Of a stretch of DNA of 24,349 nt, positions 17,119 to 23,646 are shown piece by piece (the stretch's first letter is position 1; the number at the start of each line of letters is the position of its first letter). The position numbers were made by a program, and so were the translations under genes. The stretch is from SZAS-79 sp031376265 (GTDB taxonomy: Bacteria > Pseudomonadota > Gammaproteobacteria > Burkholderiales > SG8-39): assembly GCA_031376265.1 (NCBI GenBank), contig JANMDK010000005.1:1-24349 (forward strand), written 5' to 3'. The notes under the pieces are model-generated. The model had not been told where the DNA came from. It was given only the letters and a program-made list of their open reading frames with translations, and did not search any database.

Positions 17119-17993
17119 CAGCTCTCGCTGCTTCCGCGCTTGGTGATGTCGCGCAGGATGAAGGTGGCGAAGATCGCGAGGATCGGGAACATGAAGAGCG
17201 ACACCGAGGCCCCCAGCGGCAGGTCGCTGCCTTCGATGCCGACCTTGAACGCCCAGGTCGCGAAAACGTGGGTTTGGTCCACCGGGCCGCCCTGGGTCAG
17301 GATGCGCACGATGTCGAAATTGGCGAAAGTGACGATCAGCGAGAACAGCGCGGTGATCGCGATGATGTTGCGCATCATCGGGATCGTGATGTACCACATC
17401 TTCTGCCACCAGTTGGCGCCGTCGATGGATGCCGCTTCGTAGAGCTGCTCGGGCACGGATTTCAGCGCCGCGAGATACATGATCATGAAGAACGGCGCGC
17501 CGACCCAAACGTTGACGAGGATCACCGCGAAGCGCGCCCAGTTCGGGCTGCCGAGCCAGTTCACGCCCGGGATGCCGATGTGCTCGAGCGACCAGTTGAA
17601 GGCGCTGTAGGACGGATCGAACAGCCACAGCCAGGCCAGCGTGCTCATCGCCGGCGGGATCACCCACGGCACGAGCAGCATTCCCCGCCATTTGCGCTGG
17701 CCCTTGGCCGGGACGTTGTGGACGAAATGGGCCACGCAGAAGCCGATAAGCGCCTTGAAGAACACCGCGCTGACCGCGAACACGACGGATTGTCTCACCA
17801 CCATCCAGAACGTTTCGCGCTTGAACAGGAACGCGAAGTTATCGAAGCCGACGAAATGGTCCATGCCCTTGTTGAGCATGGCGAGGTGGATCGAGTACAG
17901 CGCCGGGTAGAGCACCAGCAGCGCGATGACGAGGATGAGCGGAAGCGCCATCAGGAAAGCGATGGTCGACTTCCGCCGCAGGAATTTCCCCAC
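17118..17993 (-). CDS. ABC transporter permease (MalF/UgpA type)
   Basis: A 291-residue inner-membrane protein with six predicted hydrophobic segments. The EAA loop is Y-E-A-A-S-I-D-G-A-N at about 186-195, followed by I-T-I-P-M-M. The start is GTG at 17993-17991, 21 bases after the binding-protein stop and preceded by AGGGA; this is the best start visible, giving the usual basic M-G-K-F-L-R-R-K N-terminus before segment one. It pairs with the next permease and the ATPase to make the transporter channel. Confidence 0.93.
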   Translation of the reverse strand: MGKFLRRKSTIAFLMALPLILVIALLVLYPALYSIHLAMLNKGMDHFVGFDNFAFLFKRETFWMVVRQSVVFAVSAVFFKALIGFCVAHFVHNVPAKGQRKWRGMLLVPWVIPPAMSTLAWLWLFDPSYSAFNWSLEHIGIPGVNWLGSPNWARFAVILVNVWVGAPFFMIMYLAALKSVPEQLYEAASIDGANWWQKMWYITIPMMRNIIAITALFSLIVTFANFDIVRILTQGGPVDQTHVFATWAFKVGIEGSDLPLGASVSLFMFPILAIFATFILRDITKRGSSES

Positions 17994-18014
17994 CCCCGAA
18001 TTCCCTGCCCTGGC

Positions 18015-19364
18015 CTAGGTGCGCATGAAACCTTCGAGTTCCGTGGCGGCCCAGCCGAGGACCTTGTCCATCGACTCGCCTCCCTGGGTGAACTTGCCGA
18101 CCATCTTGGTCATGATCGCCTGGGTGTAGATCTGGTTGGCGATCTTGGGCGGCGCGGGATAGGCGGAGATCCGCAGCACCTGGCCGGGCTTTGGCGGGTA
18201 GTGGTACAGCGTGCCCTTGGGCGGGCCTTCCTCGGACCAGGTCTTGAAGTCGTTCAGCTTGGCGAAGGCCGGAATGTCGTAGCCCTGGCTCGCGGCGACC
18301 ATTTTCTCGACTGCGCCGCGCTCGGAGATGTGCATGAGGAGGCTCTTGGCCGCGGCCTTGTTCTTGGAGAACTTCCAGATCCCCCAGAAATACGGCAGGT
18401 AGGGCTGCATGCGCCCCTTGGGGCCGCTGGGCGCCGGAAAACTCCACAGCTGCTCGGCGACTTTCGGCGCATCGCGCTTTGCCACCGCCCATGCGCTCGG
18501 CGGGTTCATGATCAGGGCGCCCTTGCCCGAAACCAGCCACTTGTTGTTGGTGGAGTCGTCCCAGGCGAACACGTCCGGCGGCAGCACCGCGACGAGCTTC
18601 TTCATGTATTCCATGACCTGCTTCACGTTGTCGGATTTCACCGTGATGTTGCCCTTGGCATCGACCAGCTCGGCGCCGTAAGCCCCGAAGACCGTGCCCA
18701 TGGTGTCCACCGAATCCGCCGTCGTCCCGAGGCCAATGCCGAAAGGATGGCCGGCCTTGTTGCACTTGGCCGCGGCGTCGAGGAAGGCATCCCACGTCCA
18801 CTTGTCGGCGAGCGCCTTGTCGGGCGGCGCGCCGGCCGGGTACATTTTCTGCACGTCGAGGCCCGCATGCTGCTTGAGCAGGTCGATGCGGCCGCAAGGG
18901 CCTTTGATCTGGCTGCCTGGCGTCGCGGGGATAGCGACCCACTTGCCGTCGATCTTGCCGAGATATTCGATCAGCGGCGTGACCGCGCCATTCTTGGCGA
19001 CGAGCGCCTTCATTACGTCGTCGACGGGCTCAAGGTCTTTGGACTTGTCCGCCGGCCACCAAGTGGGGAAAGCGAGCATGTCGTGGCCGGCCTTGGCCTG
19101 CGCCTCGGCGGCGATCGTGAGCAGGTTCTTCTGCCCTTGGGAGGGGATGTAGTCGATTTTGATGTCGACCTTTTCCTTGGCGGCCCACTCCTGGCACATC
19201 TTGGTAAGCACGTCGTTGGCGCCCGGCACCCAGTGGTCCCAGAAGCCGACCTCGAGCTTGCCGGCGGCATGTGAAGTTCGGATATAGGGGAACGCGAGCG
19301 CGGTGGCGGATGCGGCCGCGGTGGATTCCAGGAAACGACGGCGCGTGAAATTGCGAGCGGTCAT
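18015..19364 (-). CDS. ABC transporter substrate-binding protein (family 1), Tat-exported
   Basis: A 449-residue periplasmic receptor, first gene of the importer operon. The N-terminus carries a twin-arginine signal, T-R-R-R-F-L at residues 7-12, a mild hydrophobic core, and a probable cleavage site after S-H-A at residue 33, so it is likely exported folded. The ATG at 19364-19362 has a strong GGAGG site upstream. The mature protein fits the large family-1 binding fold (opening G-F-W-D-H-W-V-P-G-A-N). Such proteins serve sugar, glycerophosphate and related importers. The presence of an M20 amidohydrolase in the same operon makes an N-acylated or peptide-like ligand more likely, but that is inference. 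Confidence 0.93.
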   Translation of the reverse strand: MTARNFTRRRFLESTAAASATALAFPYIRTSHAAGKLEVGFWDHWVPGANDVLTKMCQEWAAKEKVDIKIDYIPSQGQKNLLTIAAEAQAKAGHDMLAFPTWWPADKSKDLEPVDDVMKALVAKNGAVTPLIEYLGKIDGKWVAIPATPGSQIKGPCGRIDLLKQHAGLDVQKMYPAGAPPDKALADKWTWDAFLDAAAKCNKAGHPFGIGLGTTADSVDTMGTVFGAYGAELVDAKGNITVKSDNVKQVMEYMKKLVAVLPPDVFAWDDSTNNKWLVSGKGALIMNPPSAWAVAKRDAPKVAEQLWSFPAPSGPKGRMQPYLPYFWGIWKFSKNKAAAKSLLMHISERGAVEKMVAASQGYDIPAFAKLNDFKTWSEEGPPKGTLYHYPPKPGQVLRISAYPAPPKIANQIYTQAIMTKMVGKFTQGGESMDKVLGWAATELEGFMRT

Positions 19365-19463
19365 GAGGTCCTCCTCCTCGATTTATTTCGTCGGGTAAGC
19401 GGCTCTTGTCGTGTCCTGGCGGCCGCGCTTGTCAAGGCAATCCTAACGATGTGTGCGAAACAG

Positions 19464-19484
19464 TGCCGCACTTTCGATGCGGCA
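19464..19484 (-). terminator. Possible terminator hairpin after the ferredoxin operon
   Basis: TGCCGCA at 19464-19470 and TGCGGCA at 19478-19484 form a perfect 7-base stem with a 7-base loop, extendable by two pairs past one mismatch. It begins 34 bases past the stop of the last minus-strand ferredoxin gene. Only a short TTT follows on that strand, so it is a weak candidate. Confidence 0.4.
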
Positions 19485-19517
19485 GTGCAGCGCCCCGGGG
19501 GCCGCGACCAGATGCAC

Positions 19518-19862
19518 TCAGCTGGAGGGAGTCGGCGGTGCGGCGGGCGGAACAGGCGAAGACGCGGGCTTGGGGCGGGGCTGCCACGAGACGCTGATTG
19601 CGCCTTTCAGCACGAACGTCTGGCAGGCCATGCGGTAGTTCGCGGCGAAATCCGCCTCGGTGAGGTGCTTGCGTTCCTTGTCTTTGATCGCGTCGGTGTT
19701 CTCGATCCCTGACTCGATCAGGCAGCGGCAGGTGCCGCACAGGCCGCCGCCGCACTTGAACGGGATGCCGCCCTTTTCCCGCAGCGACACGCGCAGCAGG
19801 TTGCTGTTGTCCGGCGCCGTGGCCGTCTTGTTGCCGTTCGTGACAAAAGTGACACTGATCAT
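19518..19862 (-). CDS. [2Fe-2S] ferredoxin, second of the pair
   Basis: A 114-residue electron carrier of the plant/adrenodoxin fold. Cluster ligands are C37, C42, C45 and C80 (C-x4-C-x2-C in K-C-G-G-G-L-C-G-T-C, then M-A-C-Q). An extra C47 lies two residues past the third ligand. The last 20 residues are Pro/Ala/Ser rich and probably disordered. The ATG at 19862-19860 overlaps the stop of the 105-residue gene by four bases (ATGA), so translation is coupled. It differs clearly in sequence from the other ferredoxin in this operon, so it is not a recent tandem copy. Its likely partner is the divergently encoded diiron protein, by context. Confidence 0.9.
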   Translation of the reverse strand: MISVTFVTNGNKTATAPDNSNLLRVSLREKGGIPFKCGGGLCGTCRCLIESGIENTDAIKDKERKHLTEADFAANYRMACQTFVLKGAISVSWQPRPKPASSPVPPAAPPTPSS

Positions 19863-20176
19863 GGGACCCTGACGAGGCGTCTGCCGCGGCCTTCGGCTGC
19901 GCCGCCCGCGTTTGCAAGCCGCGCGAGTTCGTGGCGCGCTCTCTCGAGCGTCTCGAAGCGCGGAAAGAACTTCGAGGGCACCGTGTTGACCACAGGGGGA
20001 ACCGCTTCGTCGATCACGCAAATCTTCGTTTCCTCCAACAGCTCGACGATCATGAAACAGGCGCGGGTGCGGCCCTGGGCGACGTAGTCGTAGGTCTCGA
20101 GCGGGCGCACCGAGGGACCAGGCTCCGTATGAAACTGGCCGGGCTTGCTGGTCAGGATCAGGTAGACGGGCGGCAC
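19859..20176 (-). CDS. Unknown 105-residue protein between two ferredoxin genes
   Basis: I do not recognise this protein. The start is GTG at 20176-20174, chosen because GAGG lies five bases upstream and it begins eight bases after the ferredoxin stop; a longer reading into the ferredoxin gene adds a low-complexity basic leader. It begins hydrophobic (PPVYLILTS), then a polar stretch with T-Y-D-Y-V-A-Q-G-R at 28-36, a hydrophobic strand-like F-M-I-V-E-L-L at 41-47, another at K-I-C-V-I-D at 51-56, then P-P-V-V-N-T-V-P at 60-67 and a C-terminal helix to about 88. Two cysteines (C40, C53) do not form a metal motif. No membrane segment or signal. The compact alpha/beta look and its position suggest an accessory or regulatory subunit of the redox system, but this is a guess. 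Confidence 0.75.
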   Translation of the reverse strand: MPPVYLILTSKPGQFHTEPGPSVRPLETYDYVAQGRTRACFMIVELLEETKICVIDEAVPPVVNTVPSKFFPRFETLERARHELARLANAGGAAEGRGRRLVRVP

Positions 20177-20183
20177 TTCGGCC

Positions 20184-20528
20184 TCAGGCGGGGCTGCCGG
20201 TCGCCGGGCCCGGCCTCGGCGGGACAATCACCGGGATGGCGTCCTGCGACAACTCGAGGTCGTGGGAGATCCAGAGCTGGCAGACCAGCCGGCAACCGGA
20301 TTCGAGGTGCTCGCCCAGGACCTTCTTTTCCTTCCAGTTCGGCTCGGGAAGGTGCTCGGCCCCGGCAAGGATGCGACTGGCGCACTTGCCGCATTTGCCC
20401 ATGCCGCACCCATACGAAAGGTGGGGGAAAGGGAATTGCCGGATGCCGGCGCGCACCACGAGATTGGAGTTCTCCCTGACCTCTCCCGCATGGGGCTGGC
20501 CGTTCTTGTGAATGATGATTTTGAGCAT
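20184..20528 (-). CDS. [2Fe-2S] ferredoxin, first gene of the divergent arm
   Basis: A 114-residue [2Fe-2S] protein. Ligands are C41, C46, C49 and C83 in Y-G-C-G-M-G-K-C-G-K-C and V-C-Q; C79 is an additional cysteine four residues before the last ligand. The start is the ATG at 20528-20526, with the natural opening M-L-K-I-I-I-H-K-N-G. There is no ribosome site, because a strong promoter ends only seven bases upstream, so the mRNA should begin at or next to the ATG. It is the first of three genes on this strand and diverges from the diiron protein gene. Likely role: electron donor to the diiron enzyme. Confidence 0.88.
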   Translation of the reverse strand: MLKIIIHKNGQPHAGEVRENSNLVVRAGIRQFPFPHLSYGCGMGKCGKCASRILAGAEHLPEPNWKEKKVLGEHLESGCRLVCQLWISHDLELSQDAIPVIVPPRPGPATGSPA

Positions 20529-20532
20529 TGAT

Positions 20533-20540
20533 AGTATACT
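20533..20540. promoter_or_regulatory. Predicted operator AGTATACT (ferredoxin side)
   Basis: A perfect 8-base palindrome covering most of the -10 box of the minus-strand promoter and ending just before the ferredoxin ATG. GTATAC cores within TNGTATACNA-type palindromes are known operators for FCD-subfamily GntR regulators, and such a regulator is encoded at 22957. A bound protein here would block RNA polymerase. Binding is inferred. Confidence 0.55.
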
Positions 20541-20564
20541 AAAATTCGCCCGTCTCAGTGTCAA
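20536..20564 (-). promoter_or_regulatory. Promoter of the ferredoxin operon, probably leaderless
   Basis: On the minus strand a consensus TTGACA (20564-20559) is followed after exactly 17 bases by TAGTAT (20541-20536). The ATG begins eight bases past the -10 box, which places the expected transcription start on or one base before the ATG itself. The message would have no leader and no Shine-Dalgarno site. Confidence 0.72.
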
Positions 20565-20650
20565 GTTATCGTAAATTCTAAGATATAGCTTTATATATTA
20601 ATCTTAATATATTGAATAAAATATATAAAATTTAAATTCATACTTCTAGT
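20565..20650. promoter_or_regulatory. AT-rich island between divergent promoters (UP-element-like)
   Basis: The bases between the two -35 boxes are exceptionally AT-rich: by hand count the overlapping stretch 20571-20660 has 14 G or C in 90. The rest of the window is roughly two-thirds G+C. Such A/T tracts directly upstream of -35 boxes act as UP elements for RNA polymerase alpha or as sites for IHF or H-NS-like proteins. It contains a perfect 9-base inverted repeat. Confidence 0.6.
20593..20612. repeat. Perfect inverted repeat, 9-base arms
   Basis: ATATATTAA at 20593-20601 and TTAATATAT at 20604-20612 are exact reverse complements separated by TC. It sits almost midway between the two promoters. 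It may be a regulator site or simply a chance product of the AT-rich composition. Confidence 0.4.
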
Positions 20651-20679
20651 TTGCAATTGACGAACCGCTAGAATAGTAT
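20651..20679 (+). promoter_or_regulatory. Promoter of the diiron protein operon
   Basis: TTGCAA at 20651-20656 and TAGTAT at 20674-20679 with a 17-base spacer. The -10 box is identical to that of the opposite promoter. An overlapping TTGACG at 20657-20662 would be a better -35 box but its spacing is too short. The expected start is near 20686, leaving a leader of about 25 bases with GGGAGC at 20701-20706 before ATG 20711. Confidence 0.6.
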
Positions 20680-20682
20680 ACA
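20675..20682. promoter_or_regulatory. Predicted operator AGTATACA (diiron side)
   Basis: GTATAC core at 20676-20681, flanked ATA on the left and ATT on the right, overlapping the -10 box of the plus-strand promoter just as the other palindrome overlaps its own. The matched placement at both promoters supports joint control by one regulator. Confidence 0.52.
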
Positions 20683-20710
20683 TTTTTGCACCATCTCGAC
20701 GGGAGCTGAT

Positions 20711-21481
20711 ATGAGCCAGATCATGAACCAGGACGATTTCCGCACGGCCCTGGAAAACGCCATCAAGGGCAAGAGCGCCAACAAAGCGCCATTCAGCGTG
20801 GCTTGGGCGAGCGGCAAGCTGACCCGTGCCCACATCTGCCGCTGGGCCGAAAACCATTACCACTACGTCGGGCCCTTCGCCGACTACCTCGCCGCGATCT
20901 ATTCGCGCATGCCGGCCCACTTCGTCGAGGCCAAGGATTTCCTGCTGGCAAACATGTATGAGGAAGAGATCGGCGGCGACCGGCATACCGACCTCCTGAT
21001 CCGCTTCGCCGAGGCCTGCGGAACTACCCGGGCCCGCGTCACTGACCCGGACAACATGTCGGCGACTACCCGCGGCCTGCAGAGTTGGTGCTACGCGGTC
21101 GCAATGCGGGAGGACCCGATCGTGGCGGTGGCCGGCCTGGTGGTCGGGCTCGAATCGCAGGTCCCGTCGATCTACCGCCGCCAGGCGCCCACCCTGCGCG
21201 AGAAGTACAAGTTCACGGACGAGGAAATCGAGTTCTTCGACCTGCACATCGTCTCGGACGAGATCCACGGCGAGCGCGGCTACCAGATCGTTCTGGAGCA
21301 CGCCGACACGCCGGAGCTCCAGAAGCGCTGCCTCAAGATCTGCGAAGTCGGCGCCCAGATGCGCCTGCTCTATACGACGGCGCTTTATAACGACTACGTT
21401 GCCAAGGAGATCCCGCTTTCGGAGCTCGACATGGCGGAGTCCGGCGTGCCGGCGGCCGAGCGCGAGCTGCTGCAGGCCTGA
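20711..21481 (+). CDS. Heme-oxygenase-like diiron oxygenase/oxidase (HDO; TenA/PqqC-fold)
   Basis: A 256-residue all-helical protein that automatic annotation would call TenA or PqqC family. Its residues instead fit the non-heme diiron branch (CADD, UndA, SznF type). Candidate ligands: E85 and H92 (E-x6-H in the EEEIGGDRH stretch), E148 (G-L-E), and H179, D183, H186 (H-x3-D-x2-H in HIVSDEIH). CADD of Chlamydia uses E81, H88, E142, H174, D178, H181, with nearly the same spacing. Such enzymes use O2 and electrons for oxidative cleavage, N-oxygenation or desaturation. A second E/H pair, E47 and H49/H51 in E-N-H-Y-H-Y, may line the pocket. GGGAGC precedes the ATG. The TenA thiaminase cysteine/glutamate arrangement is not evident, so thiaminase activity is unlikely. 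The substrate is unknown; two ferredoxins encoded next door could be electron donors. Confidence 0.82.
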   Translation: MSQIMNQDDFRTALENAIKGKSANKAPFSVAWASGKLTRAHICRWAENHYHYVGPFADYLAAIYSRMPAHFVEAKDFLLANMYEEEIGGDRHTDLLIRFAEACGTTRARVTDPDNMSATTRGLQSWCYAVAMREDPIVAVAGLVVGLESQVPSIYRRQAPTLREKYKFTDEEIEFFDLHIVSDEIHGERGYQIVLEHADTPELQKRCLKICEVGAQMRLLYTTALYNDYVAKEIPLSELDMAESGVPAAERELLQA

Positions 21482-21483
21482 CC

Positions 21484-21963
21484 TTGAAGACCGCATTCAA
21501 GCTGGAACTGTCCGAGGCGAAAGCCATGGCGTCCGCCGCACTCGCCAAGGCGGCGTCGATCGGCGTGACCGAAACCGTTTGCGTGTGCGACGAGGGCGGC
21601 TACCCGATTGCGCTCGAGCGCATGGACGGCGCCCGCATCACCGGGCCGCAGATCGCGTGGAACAAGGCCTTTACCGCTGCGGGACATCGGCGCTCGACTC
21701 ACCTCTTCAACACCGCGCCGAACGGGCCGGCCCTGCCCGGCAACGAGGCTTTCGGCATCCAGTGGAGCTTTGACGGCAGGTTCGCGATCTTCGTCGGAGG
21801 TTTTCCGGTCGTCGTGAATGGCGAAGTCGTGGGTGGCATCGGCCTCTCCGGAGGCAACGGGGAACAGGACATTGCGTGCGGCCTTGCCGGCCTGCAGGCG
21901 CTGAAGGAACTCCTCGCGCCGCAGAAGCACGCGGTGCTCGTCGAGGCCGACATCAAGAAGTGA
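21484..21963 (+). CDS. GlcG/HbpS (DUF336) family protein
   Basis: A 159-residue protein starting at TTG 21484, two bases after the previous stop, so coupled translation is likely; only a weak CAGG precedes it. The family shows an N-terminal helix with M-A-S-A-A-L-A-K-A at 16-24, then D-E-G-G-Y-P-I-A at 36-43, R-M-D-G-A at 46-50 and the C-terminal G-G-I-G-L-S-G-G-N-G block at 117-126. Members include heme-binding HbpS and GlcG of glycolate loci, as well as many proteins of unknown role beside oxidoreductases. No signal peptide is visible, so it is probably cytoplasmic. It may bind heme, iron or the pathway substrate. Confidence 0.88.
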   Translation: MKTAFKLELSEAKAMASAALAKAASIGVTETVCVCDEGGYPIALERMDGARITGPQIAWNKAFTAAGHRRSTHLFNTAPNGPALPGNEAFGIQWSFDGRFAIFVGGFPVVVNGEVVGGIGLSGGNGEQDIACGLAGLQALKELLAPQKHAVLVEADIKK

Positions 21964-21983
21964 CAACGCACCAGGGAGAAGCC

Positions 21984-22955
21984 ATGAAATCTCGCGGCCT
22001 AAGGTTCGCGCTTTCCGTTCTGCCGTTCGTATTCTTCGCCTTGCCGATCGCAGCGCAGGCGCAGGCCTATCCCGCCAAGCCAGTGCGCGTGATAGTCAGC
22101 ACCGTGCCCGGCCCGCTCGACGCCTATGCGCGAATCATCTGCGAAAAGGTCGCTGCCTCGCTCAAGCAGCCGCTCGTCATCGAAAACAGGGCCGGGGCCG
22201 GCGGCAATATCGCCGCCGAACTCGTCGCCAAGACCGCACCCGACGGCTATACGCTGCTGTTCTCGATCGACACCACTTTCACGGTCAACCCGTCGATCTA
22301 CAAAAAGCTCCCGTTCGACCCGGTAAAGGACTTCGCGGTGATCTCGGTGCCGGTCACTTACGGGCAGATGCTCGCGGTGCACCCCTCGGTGCCAGCCAAG
22401 TCGGTGTCCGAACTCGTTTCGCTCGCCAAGCAGAAGCCTCTCAACTACGCCTCGGGTGGCAACGGCACGCCGAGCCACCTTTCTTCCGCGTACTTCACCG
22501 CGACCTCGGGCATCGACATGACCCACGTGCCTTACAAGGGCACCGGGCAGTCGATCGTCGACGTCGTCGGCGGGCAAGTGAATACGATCTTTGCGGTCAC
22601 GACCGGCGTGCTGCCGCACGTCAAGGCCGGCAAGCTGCGTGCGCTTGCCCTGTCGAGTTCGACGCGCTCGGCCCTGATACCCGAGTTACCGACGATCGCC
22701 GAATCGGGTTATCCGGGCTTCGACGCCTCATTCGCCTATGCCTTGCTGGCCCCCGCGGGCACGCCCGACGAAATCGTGCAGGTCCTCAATCGCGAGGTGC
22801 GTAAGGCGATGGCCCTCGCAGACGTGCAGGAAAAGAACCGCTTCGCGGACTATGCCGACACCAACCTCGACGCGCGCCAGTCGGCCGCCTGGCTCAAGGA
22901 CAGCCGCGAGCGCTGGGCCAAAGTCATCTCGCGCGCCGGCATTTCGGTCGAATAG
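21984..22955 (+). CDS. Bug/TctC-family extracytoplasmic solute receptor
   Basis: A 323-residue periplasmic receptor. AGGGAGAA just upstream fixes ATG 21984. Signal peptide: MKSRGLRFALSV then a hydrophobic core, cleavage after AQA near residue 28. Family marks: N-R-A-G-A-G-G-N at about 66-73, A-P-D-G-Y-T, L-P-F-D-P-V-K-D-F, and a C-terminal domain with A-P-A-G-T-P. The first ligand loop reads S-T-V-P-G-P-L-D-A-Y rather than the usual P-x-G-G-x-x-D form, so its ligand may differ from typical family members. It has no TctA/TctB partner here, and its gene ends one base before the regulator start. It probably binds the compound handled by the diiron system. Confidence 0.93.
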   Translation: MKSRGLRFALSVLPFVFFALPIAAQAQAYPAKPVRVIVSTVPGPLDAYARIICEKVAASLKQPLVIENRAGAGGNIAAELVAKTAPDGYTLLFSIDTTFTVNPSIYKKLPFDPVKDFAVISVPVTYGQMLAVHPSVPAKSVSELVSLAKQKPLNYASGGNGTPSHLSSAYFTATSGIDMTHVPYKGTGQSIVDVVGGQVNTIFAVTTGVLPHVKAGKLRALALSSSTRSALIPELPTIAESGYPGFDASFAYALLAPAGTPDEIVQVLNREVRKAMALADVQEKNRFADYADTNLDARQSAAWLKDSRERWAKVISRAGISVE

Positions 22956-22956
22956 C

Positions 22957-23646
22957 ATGCCGCGCGCCCTCTCCCCCGCGCGGCCGGGCTCGCTCGGCAA
23001 GGAGGTCGCCGACCAGCTGCGCCGCATGATCCTCACCGGGCTGCGCAAGCCGGGCGACCGGCTGGTCGAGGACAAGCTGTCGACCGAGCTGGGCGTGTCG
23101 CGGGTGCCGATTCGCGAGGCGTTGCGCACGCTTGCGGCCGAGGGCCTGGTGGATATCCCGCCGCGCCGCGGCGCGTCGGTCGCGGAAATCTCGCCGGACA
23201 TTGCGAGGGACCTGGTCGAAGTACGCGCAACGCTGGAAGGCCTCAACGCGCGACTCGCGGCCCGCCACCAGGAAGGAGCGATCATCGAGCAGTTGCGGGG
23301 CGTGCTGGCCGAAGGCAACCGCGCCGCGCATTCCTGCAACGTCGAAGACCTCGTGCGCCTGAACGGCGCTTTCCACGACAAGCTGGCCGAGGCCGGCCGC
23401 AACAGCATCCTGTGGGACATCATGCGCACGCTGCGCGAGCGCACAGGCTTGGTGTTCGCCGCCAACACTTCGCGCCGGTCGAAGCAGGATTGGGACGAGC
23501 ACTCGCGCATCCTCGAAGCGGTGATCGACGGCGACGAGGAGCTTGCTGCGCTGCTCGCAACGCGCCATGTGCACCAAGCGGCGGATGCGGCCCTCGCCGC
23601 CGTGCCGAAGGCCGAAGAGGAAGACGAAGCGCCTAGTGAAGCGTAG
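22957..23646 (+). CDS. GntR-family transcriptional regulator, FCD subfamily
   Basis: A 229-residue repressor-type protein. Winged helix at about 14-76 with the family's L-G-V-S-R-V-P-I-R-E-A-L at 45-56; FCD effector domain at about 86-210. Metal-site candidates are N136 (in the N-G-A-F-H stretch, where many members have Asp), H140, H182 and H204. The C-terminus is acidic (EEEDEAPSEA). The ATG follows the receptor stop by one base without a ribosome site, so coupling is expected. FCD regulators usually sense a small organic acid and control neighbouring catabolic genes; the paired GTATAC palindromes at 20533 and 20675 are the obvious targets. The gene overlaps the convergent gene's end by 14 bases. 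Confidence 0.93.
   Translation: MPRALSPARPGSLGKEVADQLRRMILTGLRKPGDRLVEDKLSTELGVSRVPIREALRTLAAEGLVDIPPRRGASVAEISPDIARDLVEVRATLEGLNARLAARHQEGAIIEQLRGVLAEGNRAAHSCNVEDLVRLNGAFHDKLAEAGRNSILWDIMRTLRERTGLVFAANTSRRSKQDWDEHSRILEAVIDGDEELAALLATRHVHQAADAALAAVPKAEEEDEAPSEA

Noticed and set aside
17268..19274. A 668-codon open frame on the plus strand
   Set aside because: Antisense to a permease and the binding-protein gene, both of which have clear motifs; composition is typical of a shadow frame.
19430..19435. A TTGACA box upstream of the ABC importer operon on the minus strand
   Set aside because: At 16-18 bases downstream there is only ACGACA-like sequence, so no acceptable -10 box; the importer promoter remains unplaced.
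20711..21481. Calling the diiron protein a TenA thiaminase or a PqqC quinone synthase
   Set aside because: No thiamin or pqq gene is nearby and the six-residue diiron ligand pattern fits the HDO group better.
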